64,000 nt of DNA from Phoebastria nigripes (taxonomy: Eukaryota > Chordata > Aves > Procellariiformes > Diomedeidae), in assembly GCA_035582835.1 (NCBI GenBank), contig JAYKAV010000289.1, positions 486,002 through 550,001 on the forward strand. Reading direction: 5' to 3'. Below are positions 39,216-51,437 of this stretch, one piece after another. The translations under genes and the position numbers were made by a program. The notes beneath the pieces are model-generated. The model was not told where the DNA came from and did not search any database. It saw only the letters and a list, made by a program, of their open reading frames with translations. Within the stretch, counting starts at the first letter, position 1; each line of letters starts with the position of its first letter.

Positions 39216-39345
39216 AATATAAATAATAGCAACTTACGTTTTTATAGCCTTCCATCCCAAAGAATCTCACAGCCTTTACAGAAATTATTGTAGAGAAATA
39301 TAAAACAAGGATCATTTTACCACTGCTGAAATGCAACCAACTGCT
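39215..39345. repeat. possible ancient amniote interspersed repeat
   Basis: ttatagccttccatcccaaa, then gaatctcacagcctttacag, resembles the old amniote repeat pattern (gccttccatcc...gatctcaaagcactttaca). Strongly diverged; identified by memory of the pattern only. Confidence 0.45.
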
Positions 39346-42300
39346 TAACAATTGTACATCTATGCTGGGAGCCTGGTCTTCTGCAAAGAACTTGCAGACT
39401 TGGGCTCTGTATTAGGAACAAAGATTCCCCCTTGGAGTGCAAGACAAAATTTTTTAGAGTATATGAAAGCTTTTAAATTACTGACTACACCAGGGAGTTC
39501 AAGGCTGTGCAACATCTCAAGCATGCATAAGCTTGCACTTGATAGTAAAGTCTGACTGGCGTATCAGTGCTTACTCTAAGCAGCAGGCAGAGATGCACCG
39601 GCTGGTTTGCTGCGTGTAATCAGTTTGACAGCCCCCAGGAACTGCCGAGTCTCCATGACCCTAGAAAGACAGTTTGGCACATATATTAAACAGTCAAATA
39701 CCTCCCTTCCAACTGTTTATCCATCTCCACCAGTCATAGACCTTCCCAGTCGAGCACTCACATTAGAATTGAATGGTTAGATAATGACGGAAGAATCTTC
39801 CACGTGTCCTCACAGTTGTTGCAGTTTAAACCCTCGGATGAAAATATTTCTGGGCTGATAAATGCTTTTGAAGCAGGATGGTGGTTCAGTAACACAGACA
39901 ACAGGGAGTGACTAATAGTATGTAGTTGAATAAATCCAGTGATTCTATTTGGATATTTTTTTTTTTAATTTTTGGTAAAGTTCCCATTAGACATAGTTGC
40001 TAAACCTGATTTTTATTTCTTCCTTTACCAACATTTTTAACTTACCAGAGCACTTGCTTGTAATATATGAAGAGCTGGATGGTCATGTAACACTTGTGCT
40101 CATTCCCAGATACTAGAGACAAAGAGGCAGTCAAAATATTCTTAAAAATCTTAAATGAAATTCAAAGTCTATGAAACCTAAGACACTTCTGTGAGACATA
40201 AGCTTTTCAGATATGTGGGTGCTTAAGAATGTTTTGCTCATATTTTTCACATAAGGTGTAGAGTTGTGAATTTTGTAGGGAACTGAACTGATCTGTGCCT
40301 TCCAGAATATTAAGGGAAGTTATTTATTGGAAAATTCTCTTGAAGTTACATTCTGCATTGTGAAGTTAAGAGTCCCTGCCCAAAGAGATATTTGATTGGA
40401 GGAGTTTCCTGCCCTTCTTGACTTTCATTCAGATTTTATATGTCAGACATTGATGTTGTCCTGTTCCCTGGCTTAGATGGAGCCCTGTGGCTGTTAACTA
40501 CCGATCAACTGTGCCAGCAGACACATATATAGATGCTGTTATAAATCCAGCACTACTGAATTGCAGTTTCTAAAAGCAAAAATGTTTAAATATGAACTTG
40601 TCCAGATGTGCTACTACCACTTCCAGATGTGAACATCCATCTCCTCTTGCCTGAGGAGTTCACAGTCCAAGATGGGATCTGAAATGTAGAAAAGTTTTGC
40701 TTGAAGACACGTATTGGCATATGCAAACATGTCTCTTCACTATCTGCAACACCTGCAGGGTGTTACAAGGACAGATATTTAGATTTCATTGATGCATTCA
40801 CACCAGTGGATGTTCAAAAGCTATCTGTAGGGATACACAATTATTAGTTTTGCAGGACAGTATTAGAGCCAATCCATCCTGCACTGAGGCAATGGAAGAC
40901 TTCAGCCAAGCTTAATACAGCTACAGTTTCACAGAAAATGTCTGAAAAACAAGATGTTTATTTGGAATCATCTGGTGATTAAATGATGTATGTTGTGGTT
41001 GGCTTTGTATTTATGTTTGAGGCTTTATTTTACTACATACGCTCCCCCGTAATGAAAGCTCTAAACAGAAGTTGCTGGAAAAACTGACCACTTACAAGTA
41101 GTATTCCTAGGTAGAACGATCAATCACAAATAAAGACATTTTCAAACTGGAATGCTGCAGTATTTATACTGGGAGTTATTCTGGAATAGCTGTGCCAACC
41201 AAATTTTTATGTAGAAGGCCCTGAAATAATTCACAGGGGAAGTAGCTATGAGTCTTCAATTTCCTTCAGTGGTGCTCTGTCTGAAGAAAGGCTGTAATTT
41301 CATCACAGCTAGGGCAGAAGCTCTAGTGGTAGACAGAGTCTTTCTAATGAGACACAATGGATATGGATAAAAATTCATGGAAGTTACAGTATTATAAATT
41401 TATATGAATGCTGAATTGAAGTTTTAGGATGACTAAGCAGTAGGGGTAGAGCACTGTTGAGGACTAGGAAAAACTATACTTGTTCTTCTGTGGGTTCTCC
41501 TGCAAGAAGACTTTCAGATGATCCTCTCGCTCTTCTCCACCTATGGGAAAATTAAGAGGGAGCCAACTTTTCTACAAAGAGAATTTATAAATGTTTGCTT
41601 TCCAGGATTTTAACTCTGGCCAATTACTGAAACTCTTATTTATCATCTCCTGAGTCCTACAGCAGGAAAACTCTTGCTGAATCCTAAACAAAGTTGAGTA
41701 ACACTTCAAGATTTGATCCCTCAGGAATAGCAGTAGAGACTAAAATTTTATACTATGTGTATTCCATCCATTGTCTTGTTACCAAGTGGCAGCTGTTTCT
41801 GTGGGAATCATTAAAAACTTCCCTTGTTATGTAGAGCACTGTTGATATTTGAACTCTCAGGGGGAGTAACCTCTGTTTCTATCCAGAAAATATCAGATTA
41901 AAATAAACACATGCAACATTGCTCAGTGAAGAGCGAGTACGTTATTTACAATTCTGCAGTTTCAAGTTGGCGTTATTCAAACATTTGCAGTGCGTCTTGA
42001 GTCTTGTGTAGGAGTATAGTGACAGAAAAGGTGAAACAAAAAAGAGGAAAATATGTAGGGATCTGTCATATACAGTTTTTGCTGTAATAATACATTGTAC
42101 ACATTATTCTTTTCATCTGAGAATGTCAAAGCTCATTAAAAAAAATCTAGTTAAATATAAAAAGCTCTGTGAGGAAAGTAATTCTTTTATTGGTAGGTTA
42201 ACTGAATGCCAGAGTTATTCAGAGTTATTCCTCATTAGAGCTGGAGACAGAACTCAGGAATAGAACTAGTCTCCAACTTCAGCTACATAAAATGCTGCAC

Positions 42301-45300
42301 GAGTTGCCAACAATGAAGATCTGCAAGTGGAATTTGGTTAATTGTGTCAGTCTGTAGGAACGCTTATTATTTTTTGGTATTACAATAGCTCTGAGAGTCC
42401 TGAGAGTTCTGCGACTGTGATCCCTTTGCGCAAGGTGCTATCTGAACACAAAGCAAAGAGGTGGTTCTGGCTTGGAAGAATGTAAAGTCTTTCAGGACAT
42501 AGTTTGACAAACTCTTTTTTTGGTAGAAGTTCCTACTTACACATTCCCCACCACACATTCCTCCCTTCTTCCCCTTCACACTGTCCCTGAATTGTGCCAG
42601 TGCAGTTTTTTTTTGTGTAGCCCCATGTTAAATTGAATCAGGAAACTGATTTCAATTAGAAATAGCCCCCATAAAAAAAATTTATTTTTAACTCAGACTA
42701 GTACTCTGATCTGGTTCCCTGGTGCAGATGCATGAACAAGTTACAAGAAGGAGGGTCCCTTGAAGGCAGGAATGAACAATGAAGGGTAACGAACATGTTG
42801 CGTTACTTAGAAGATGTGTTTGTCAAACTGTGCCCTTAACTTAGCCTAACCATGTCAAGGTTGGAATTGTAACTGGTATGAAAAAACAGCAATTTTTTTT
42901 TTTTTTTTAAGTTTTGTTTAAATTAACACAAGCAAGTGGAATATATCAATAAACAAAATAGCACATCTGCCACCTCAGGTGATACTGTAGAAGTTTTCAG
43001 AGTAGAATTTGAGATCATTGACAAAAAGTCATCCTTCCCCTTTTGGATTCAAAAATAACGTCTCTCAGAAACACACAAAGGAAATAACCTTTAAACTCCA
43101 TGTTTGGTTTTGCACTGGTATGACTGGAAAATAATTTCATCTGCCTTTACAAGGAGGGTGTGTGTGTGTAAAAAAAAAAGTAGAGACCATTTCCCTCCCA
43201 CCACAGTCGTACATCTATTATCTGACTCACCACTTCTGGGATTCCTTCTGGCAGCACTGGTTTTATTGCACTGAAAATTCAAGCATGTGAAAATATTCCC
43301 TATTTTCAGGTTACTTTGTTCACTGTTTCGTTCAGGTCAGTGTTCCTTCCTTTCGAGGTTTGGAACTAAACATTCAGAAAGTGCTGGATATTGCTGTACT
43401 TAAGCCTTGTGAGAAGGACCAGCACAGTGGAAAGGAAGGGGGAGGGAAGAGAAGGGAGAAATGAAAGGGGAGGAGAGTCCATATCTGAAGAGAGACTCCA
43501 GACTAGAGAAATTTTACTGACATCCATTCAGTATCCAGCAGGGTCTCCTTCAAGGGCTTTTACTGAGATCCAAAGGCCCTTGCAATTCACAGAGGCATTT
43601 ACATGCAACGTTGCCCTCTGGGAGCTAAGGTATAACTGTACTCCTGGATAATAATAACAAAGAATACTACCAGACTCCTATTGAAATGTCAACCAGGCAC
43701 TACTGTTGTGGAGAGTAACAAAGAGATGCTAATATAATTAATTATGAAGCCTCAGTACCCTCATTAACACATCTTTAGTGCCTAGATCTTTGAAAATCAG
43801 CTGTATAAAGTGACTGTCAGAGTTAATTCCTTATAAATTGCCTCCTGTCACATCCCAGCACTGCAGCAAGTTCTCTCAGGCCTTGCTGATGCTAAGAAAT
43901 GCAGGGGTTTTTTTTTAGTACCGATGCAGTTATACTGGTGTTATTAAAGGTATAAGCTGTTGCATAAGCAGGAGTTTGTCGGGTTAGAATAGAGCAAAAT
44001 AAAAATGCCTTTAGTCAACCCAACTTCCACAATTGATAGCATAAATAGGAAAAGTTTGAATCAATTAAATGGAAAATTAAGGACAAAAGAAAAACAGGAA
44101 TGAAAGGTGTCACATAATTTGGCATTAAAATGTTTCTGGACCTTTTTTTAAATTTGAGGATCGCAGCCAGTTTATAGCTCTCCCTCCTCCTACTGCCTTT
44201 ACGAGAGCATTTCAGCTCCAGGCCTCATTCCAGTGCATCCTCCCTCCCCACCACTCCCGCTTACAAATATATATTTCAATAGACTTAGGCTACATGGAGT
44301 TCCAAAACCAGCATGTAATTGGTGCAATTGTCTTTTACACTTCGCCACAGAGAGCCACATTCATGCCTTCTTAAGCCCTGTTTTGTCATGTTTTCACTCT
44401 TTTTTTTTTTTAAAGTTAGACTGGCGTCAGTACTTGTGTTGGGAACCCTACATGCACACTAAAGAAAAAAGTTACACAAGCCGGCTATATTGGTGGTTCA
44501 TTCTGTTATTTCTGAGTATCAGACTACTATACTGTCATTCTCCTAAAAGATAAAGGTGCCATCTTACAGAGGCGATAAAAAGAAGGTGATCATTACAAAT
44601 CACTTGGCATTTTCTGCAGCAGTTGAAACACTCACACTGACATATCCAATTTGTCTATACAAGATATTCCGCTTCCCTTAATCTTCCATGTGCTTTTGAG
44701 AAGATGATAATCTTTCTGCAGTGCATAATTTTGTAAAGTTACCTCTGTGTGTGTTTGTATAATATGCTCCAGGATCCTTTGGGATCCTTGTTATACTTGG
44801 GATAACAGACCGATCAAAATGGGATATTTTTATTTGCCATTTCAGAAGTGGCTTTCACACTAAGTGTAAGATGATTTTGCAGGTCAAGCCAAACTGACAA
44901 TATGCAAACTCTCTAAATGGAGGTGAAATTTATATCAATAAAAGAAGTCCTTGCAAATCTCTTTCCTACTGTATTAGCTCACATTGTGGTAGGAACATTA
45001 TTTTATTCTCCACTCTTAAATTACATATCCGTACCCCAGTAAAGCTATGATGTATTTATTGATCATTCAGTGTTCACAGAAATCATGTCAGAAATGAAAG
45101 TAGCATGCTTGAAATTAAATAAATATATAGATTTCTGAAGAGCTATCAAGAACTATCATGCAAATTCTGCTTGTTTTACATAAGTATAAATCTGATGGTA
45201 CTGAGTGGAATGTAACTACTTATTTCTGAACGTCCTTTTTTGAAACAACACTTCTGCAAAGGATAGCCAGTTCTATGCAGATGAATAATACCTGTCCACA

Positions 45301-46514
45301 ACGCTTTTTGAGATAGCCAGCTGCTTTATACATATCAATTAAAATTCCAACAACTGTTGGAGATACTGTAGACATAGTATGAGTTGATGAAGTGATGCAC
45401 AGAACAGAAATAATTTTTAGCCATGCATGGTTAATGACTATGGGATTAATTTAAGGGATCTCAGCGTTTTCTTCCATGTTGTCAGCACTGCAAAGGGTCA
45501 GCTACCTTTTAAGAGTGGCATGCCAGACTGTACTTTTATTTCTGAGATTAGATGGTGGGCATGCTGGTATAAACTCAGCAGGAACTAGAGGCTGCTGAGT
45601 CTAAAAGGAGAGAGACACTGCCAATCACTTTGTTGACAGCATCAAGCCTCTGTCCAAGGCAGAGGCTCCCAGCTGCCACCGAGTTCGGAGCACCGTGACA
45701 GCCAGGAATTGGGATCCTGAGCCTTTCACAGATGCCTCTTTCGATATGCCATGGCTCTTGGCCCTGTGCCAGCTCTTGCTTGCCATTCAAAACCCACCGG
45801 CATGGTGTCTTTGCGCCCCTGTGGTGGTGGCTTGCTGACACCTGCCAGAAAGCAAGCTTTCCCTGTGCTCCTTCCCTTTTTGGTTACACTTGACTAAAAT
45901 CTTTGTCTCCTTATTATCAATGAAGGAATGAATATGGGGTAGGCAATACCTGTATAGTGCGAGAAATCATACCTATAATACTTAATAAGGACCCCCCAAC
46001 TCTTAATTCTACAAAGCATAATAGAGCTATGATTTTAATGGAGATGGATTCTTTTTATAATGTATCATGTCTCTAGGTGTAACAGAACTTCAGAAATGAG
46101 GTAACATGTTTTCTGCCTAAATGGAAAGTACGGTTTTCAAAGCAAAAAGGGCACAGCATTTGCAGGGACATTTGGGAGGGGGAACAGGGAAAAGGAGGTC
46201 AGAAATTAAAGAAAATGCACAAGCCCTTTACAAATGGCACTGGAGAAGAAATAGCTGGAGGATTCACACAGCTTGAGGTAACACACAGAGTCCACGCAAG
46301 GACCAACCCTCATTAAGCTACTGAGCATCTGGTTGGCTACACAGACGCTGTGTTCTCAACACTGAACAGTTGTGATGACCTTTCTTTCCTTCAGGTTTAG
46401 TGAATGTGTGAATACCTGATGTTTTAAAATCACAAATCTCTAACAAAAAGAAATAAGATGTGTACATTAGCAACACATCCACAAAATATGTATGGGATAT
46501 GGTTGAAACACTGC
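39346..46514. other. intergenic, no gene seen
   Basis: About 7 kb without recognisable exons. A purine-rich, G-rich patch lies at 43,425-43,480. Short homopolymers occur at 42,893-42,909 and 44,400-44,411. Open frames here are short and show no domain. Confidence 0.5.
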
Positions 46515-46675
46515 TCTGCAATTTAGGAACTTGGGTCCTGTTCTTTCTTCTGCCATAAACTCCCAGCATGATTTGGCAAGTCATCTAACCCTTACACCTG
46601 AAATTTTCCCTGTCAAAAAACGGCACCAGCAGTTCTCTACCTTGCAGAGCTTTGGCAAGGGTAAAATAAATGCTT
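46515..46675 (+). repeat. MIR-like SINE fragment
   Basis: The order of segments matches the MIR core and 3' part: ttgggtcctg, cataaactcc, atttggcaagtcatctaacc, cctgaaattttccctgtcaa and gtaaaataaatgc. Highly diverged. Confidence 0.55.
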
Positions 46676-49430
46676 GTGGTATATTCCGAATATGGGCATC
46701 ACAGGTAACACTGCAGATAGATAAACAGACTTCGGTCAACTCATTACTTCTTGGTCTTGCATTTGAACTCCAAAATCGCCACCTACAGAAGCGCAATAGG
46801 GTGCTGCCGTCGCTAAAAACTTTTGGGAACAAGCTACACCAGACTATTGATGAAACTAAAGAGGTGTCCTTTTAAATAATGCTGCAGATGTAAGAGGCTT
46901 TCCAGTAATTTTCCTTTTGGGTAGTATCTCGATTATTTTTCTCTAGGGGTATTTCCATTTAACGCAAACCTCCGAGCCTCAGTGAGACTAACTTCTAGAT
47001 CAGTAGAGCAAACAACCTCACTCTAAAGCAAATGACACTCAAGATCTAGTTCAAAGCTAAACAGTATAGGAATAACTGATCAGGCATTGCCTGTACCCAA
47101 ATAACAAGCACAAAATGTCAGCATAAAGCCAGTACAAACTCTATATTGCATACTTGAGTTAATTCAAAGGCAATACAGTTAAGTACCCAGACCTCATCCA
47201 AACCAAATTTGTCATGCTAGGCAATACAGTAGTGCACAGGTTTGAAATGAACAATCAGGGAAACAGAATTAGGTCTTGCTGGTTATACTAGTTGGGGAGA
47301 CAAGTAGGTTCCAGAGTGACAATTCTTTGACACAAACCCTTTTTATTGTTTGAAGAGTTTTGTTGTTTGACTGTGTTACTGGTTTTGCCTTTTTCTTTTT
47401 TTAATAAATGAGAATATGTAAAAAGTTCTGTTCCTCTGAACAGAACCATCAATCAGTAAAAGGCAATGCCTTTGATCCCATTTCAAGCCCCTCACTGCCA
47501 ATCTAAGCCCCAAGAGCTCTTTCTCATGGCCGGACACTCCATTCTTGTTTGAACTATGCATGTTGTTTTCTTCGTCCTTACTTGCATCTGTTTGGGGTGG
47601 AGGGAATGGGGGGAAGGTGTAAAAGGGGAAGGCCCAGTTACGTGTCTCTATTTTGGGTGGAGACTGCTGTTTCGGCTGTCTGGAGCCTCAACAGAACGCA
47701 ATTGTTTCATTTATCACAAATAGAGGGCAGCCACTGCACCCACTAGTGGGTGATTTTTTACTGAGATGTAGCTTAGAATATTTGTTTTTCCTCCAGGTCA
47801 TAGAAATCATACCCCCAATGTGCACGCTTATTGTTATATCTCATTCTTTTTTCTGATACTTTCTCCCCCAGTGCTTCTTCCCACACTGCTTTCTCTTTAC
47901 CTCAAGCTTCTCTTGTTCTTGTTTGTTTTCTGATGCTGATTTGCTCCATTATGTGAAAGTGAAAACTTATTAATACTTTGTCTCGGGAAACACAAAGAAG
48001 AGAAAGCACAGATCAGCACTGTAGTAATAATAGCCACTTCAGAGAGACTTAGTAGCCTCAGGCTAGTAACAACCCTCCCCCAATTATCCCTGATTTTACC
48101 TTCTTTCCAGTGTAGTGTTACTATGTCAAAACAAAAATATCTATGTATCTGAGACTGCCATGCCAGAAAGAAAATGCAAGATATGATTTATTGAAATACT
48201 GTTGATATATTGAAACCCCTGCAAATCAGAGATACTGGAATAAAGAAGGATTAAACTGCAATTACTTAGAACAGTCATCTTCTGGAGCTGTTTGCTCCTT
48301 TCTCATCCTCAGGGAAGAAGTCCAGACATGCACCACGTTACGGGGAACATGTACTACATTTGCAGTAACTTCGCATATTACTTGCTGAAAAAATTGTTAA
48401 TTTATTTTTGGTCTGTTTCACATATTCAAATTCCGGTTTTCTTATCTCACTTCACCATCTCAAAAAACACAAACTTTTCTCCTTAAATCCCCTCTGACAG
48501 TTATTTGAAGTTTTTAAATTGCAGTCTGCACTTAGCACTTTTATTATGATGCAGACTGTATATAAATTCACGCTTGTAATATTTACTCTACTACCAAACT
48601 CTAATATTCCTTGGCAGTTCTAATCATACCAATTAAAGATAATCTAGTGATGACTTAAGAAGATCTATTTATAGATAAATCTTAAACATTAAGAACCTCT
48701 TAAAAAAACTCTCTGCTGTTGGGTTCAAATATTTAGTATCAGTTATTCAACAAAAAGTAAACTGTGATAAAAAAATCCCCCTACTTCCTGCATTTAACTA
48801 TTTGCAGTAGTAAAACTCATCCAACAATGCTTGCTTTATGTACTTTTAATAGGGTTGTTGAATTTGAATAAAAAATATTTTTATTTCACCCATTAAGGGA
48901 CAGATTATCTTGTCACTGTTTTGCATCTTCAAGCCGATCTCTTAAAGAATAAGCATTTCTCAGTAAGTGCTGTACTAGGATTTCACCAATAATAGCAGCA
49001 GAGCACTGTTTTATGATCTAGCAGTCTAGTTCTTGAATGAATACACTGAGGCAGAACACCAAGTATTTTCTCCAGAGAAGGGACTGGAATCCTGCTGTGA
49101 CAAAACCAGTACATTGTTTCCAATACTCTTATGTCTTTTAAAGCTGCTTTGTAAATGGATGTTTAACACAAGGTGGAAACAGAAAGCTGGATGAGAGAGA
49201 AAGATGGTAAAGTAGTCTCAAACCCATGGCTACAGACACCTGGTTGAAAATCTAAAGAGTTCTAGAGCTGTGGCTTTGGAGACGTTTCACTTGTGTTAAA
49301 ATTGGTAGAAAAGGACAGCAGAGTATACTTTGTCATTAAGTATTGTAATTCACGTCCTGACATTTGACCTGTTAAAAAATAAGCCGTACCACAAAAAAGG
49401 ACATAAAAAAATACCTTTCTTGGTCAAGCC
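46676..49430. other. intergenic, no gene seen
   Basis: AT-rich sequence without recognisable exon, RNA gene or clear repeat. Confidence 0.45.
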
Positions 49431-49620
49431 AATGGTCCATCTAGTCCATTATTCACTGCCATATGGCAAGGAACAAAAGAGAGGTGCCAGGGGCCTGCCT
49501 ACAAGAGAAGTGGACTGCAGAAAGTGGTCAGACTCACATCCGGTCACTAAAAAGCGATCTCCTACTGCCACTGTTAGAGCTTCCACAGGTACCGGCTACC
49601 TCCCGCAGCAGGAGATGCCG
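49430..49620. repeat. possible CR1-type interspersed repeat fragment
   Basis: caagccaatggtccatctag, then tccattattc, and the following segments resemble a common old sauropsid repeat (ggtccatctagtccagtatcc). Family assignment is uncertain. Confidence 0.4.
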
Positions 49621-49849
49621 AACTTGAACTCTGGAAATTCAGATTAACGCCTGTGCTAATCAGAGAGAGACTACAGGGCTAAAAGCACCATCAGTCCAAC
49701 CCAAGAATGCATTTGTGTTCTTAGCTGTACTTTGGAGTATCGTGAAGGTCCACACAAACGAGGGGAAGAATCACAGCAGATACANAGTACAGGATTTGAA
49801 ACCTGGAGGCTTCAGTTCCATCGGGACTTTTTTCCTTGCTTTTGAAGGA

Positions 49850-49990
49850 GGTGCCACTTAACCTCTTTCTGCTTCAGTTGCACTATCTGTAAAAAGGCTA
49901 TAATAGCTCTTTATCATGAGTTTTAGGGAATCTTATTTCACTATTATTTGTAAAGTACTTTAAATTCCTCAGAAGAACCNTTGCACTCGG
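49850..49990 (+). repeat. MIR-like SINE fragment
   Basis: Segments cacttaacctctttctgctt, cagttgcactatctgtaaaa, ataatagctc and tttgtaaagtactttaaatt follow MIR order (cttaacctctctgtgcctcag...ctgtaaaatgg...gtaaagcgctt). Confidence 0.6.
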
Positions 49991-51269
49991 CTCTGACATA
50001 AATGGATTCACATGTGCTAAAGCAGCGCTACGTCCGTTCTCACGAGCGCCCTACTCTGTATCCTGTAATCTTGATTTTTACATACAGGCCAAACTCCTTC
50101 CCAGCAACAGCAGGAATAAATCCGCTGAAGTTAGCGCATCCGTGCCTGCTTATGCCAGGGCTAAATTTAGCCAGTGCGTTCATCATTAAGTTGTTCCAAT
50201 GGAGTTACAATTGGAAAAAAACCTATAAGCACAGTCATACCTGTTAGGAATAATTACTTAAGGAAGCTGTGACACCAGTAAATGTTTCTGCAGACACAAG
50301 CAGCACGACCATTACCCAGCTGTACCCGCACCGACGGGCAGATGTTGTACCCAGTTAACTACAGCTCTCCGCTGCTCATGGCTCCCGGGAGGAGAGCTAC
50401 CCAGCTCCGGCAACCCAGCTGGCGTGCGAGCTTGGAGTGGGGTTAAATAGTAATTCACCCACAGTACAAATTACCATAATTCCCTCATCGAAACCAACGA
50501 ATGCAAAAAGCAAGGAAGTCAAAACGCACACCAGGTTTCACACGCACGTTTGAGGTTGACTCCCCTACCCCATTTCCTGGGCAAGCGCACGCCGTATATG
50601 CTAACCGAAGCAGCGTACTTAAAACCATGTTTCTAGCATTACGAATAATGCCTCCTCCGCAGGGTGGAGGGCTCCGCAGTGGAGCCCCAGGCCTGTTTCC
50701 GAGCTGCACCAAGGCATCTGTCAGCCACACTCCGCGACGGGCGCCCGCGGCTCCGGAGCAGCCACAGGGGACGCAACTTGTACCGCTGAGCGCTGCGGGA
50801 TTTTTGCGCCGCCAGTCGCCGAATATCGGATTTCTCCTCAAACATCGTTTTTCTCACAATGCGGCCCGGCTCTGCTCTCCCCTCCACCCCGCGGCTCCCG
50901 CCGCAGCCTGCCCCCGCGCTCGGCTTTGTCCCCCCCCGCCAACCAGTCCCCCGGCGCCATCTTAACTCCTGGCAGCCCGGGCGCCCTCCCGCCTGTGCTG
51001 CCACTTGTGCTCCTGGCGGCACGGCGGGACCAGCCGGGGCCCAGCGCCGGTACGGCTGGGGCGGCCGAAGTGAAAGAAGAAGCCCCCGCCGGACCTACGG
51101 CATTAACAAAGGTGCCGGCCGAGGCACCCGCCAGTGCCGGAGCCAGCCCACATCCCTTTCCCACATGGAGCCGCCGCCCGCCCAGCACAAACCCTCCGTG
51201 CCCTTCCCCAACATGGCACCCGCCCGGCTCAGTTTACCGCCCGCAGGCCGGCGGCCCCGTCGCTCGGAG

Positions 51270-51277
51270 TGACGTCA
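51270..51277. promoter_or_regulatory. DYNC2I2: CRE (TGACGTCA)
   Basis: A perfect palindromic CREB/ATF site 83 bp before the start codon, within the CpG island. Confidence 0.7.
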
Positions 51278-51295
51278 TCCCGCAGCGCCTCATCC

Positions 51296-51309
51296 GTTTC
51301 CATGGGAAC
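51296..51309. promoter_or_regulatory. DYNC2I2: RFX X-box-like palindrome
   Basis: GTTTCCATGGGAAC, two half sites spaced by AT, 51 bp before the ATG. Against the RFX consensus GTNRCC-N(0-3)-RGYAAC each half has one mismatch. RFX factors control many cilia genes, which fits a dynein-2 subunit. Confidence 0.6.
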
Positions 51310-51359
51310 CCGCGGAGCGGGTGGTGGGAGCCCGTAGGCCGCGACCCCCGCTCGCCGCC

Positions 51360-51437
51360 ATGTTCGCGGACGGGACGGAGCCCGGCGCCGACGTGGAGTC
51401 GCTGTGGAGGAGCGCCCGGAGCGCGCGCTGCGAGGCG
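51360..51437 (+). CDS. DYNC2I2: DYNC2I2 exon 1
   Basis: Encodes [20 protein letters not shown], then SARCEA, ending at gtgaga, phase 0. The context gccgccATG is a strong Kozak sequence. [11 protein letters not shown] aligns with human WRAVQGIRWET, so the frame is supported. Confidence 0.85.
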
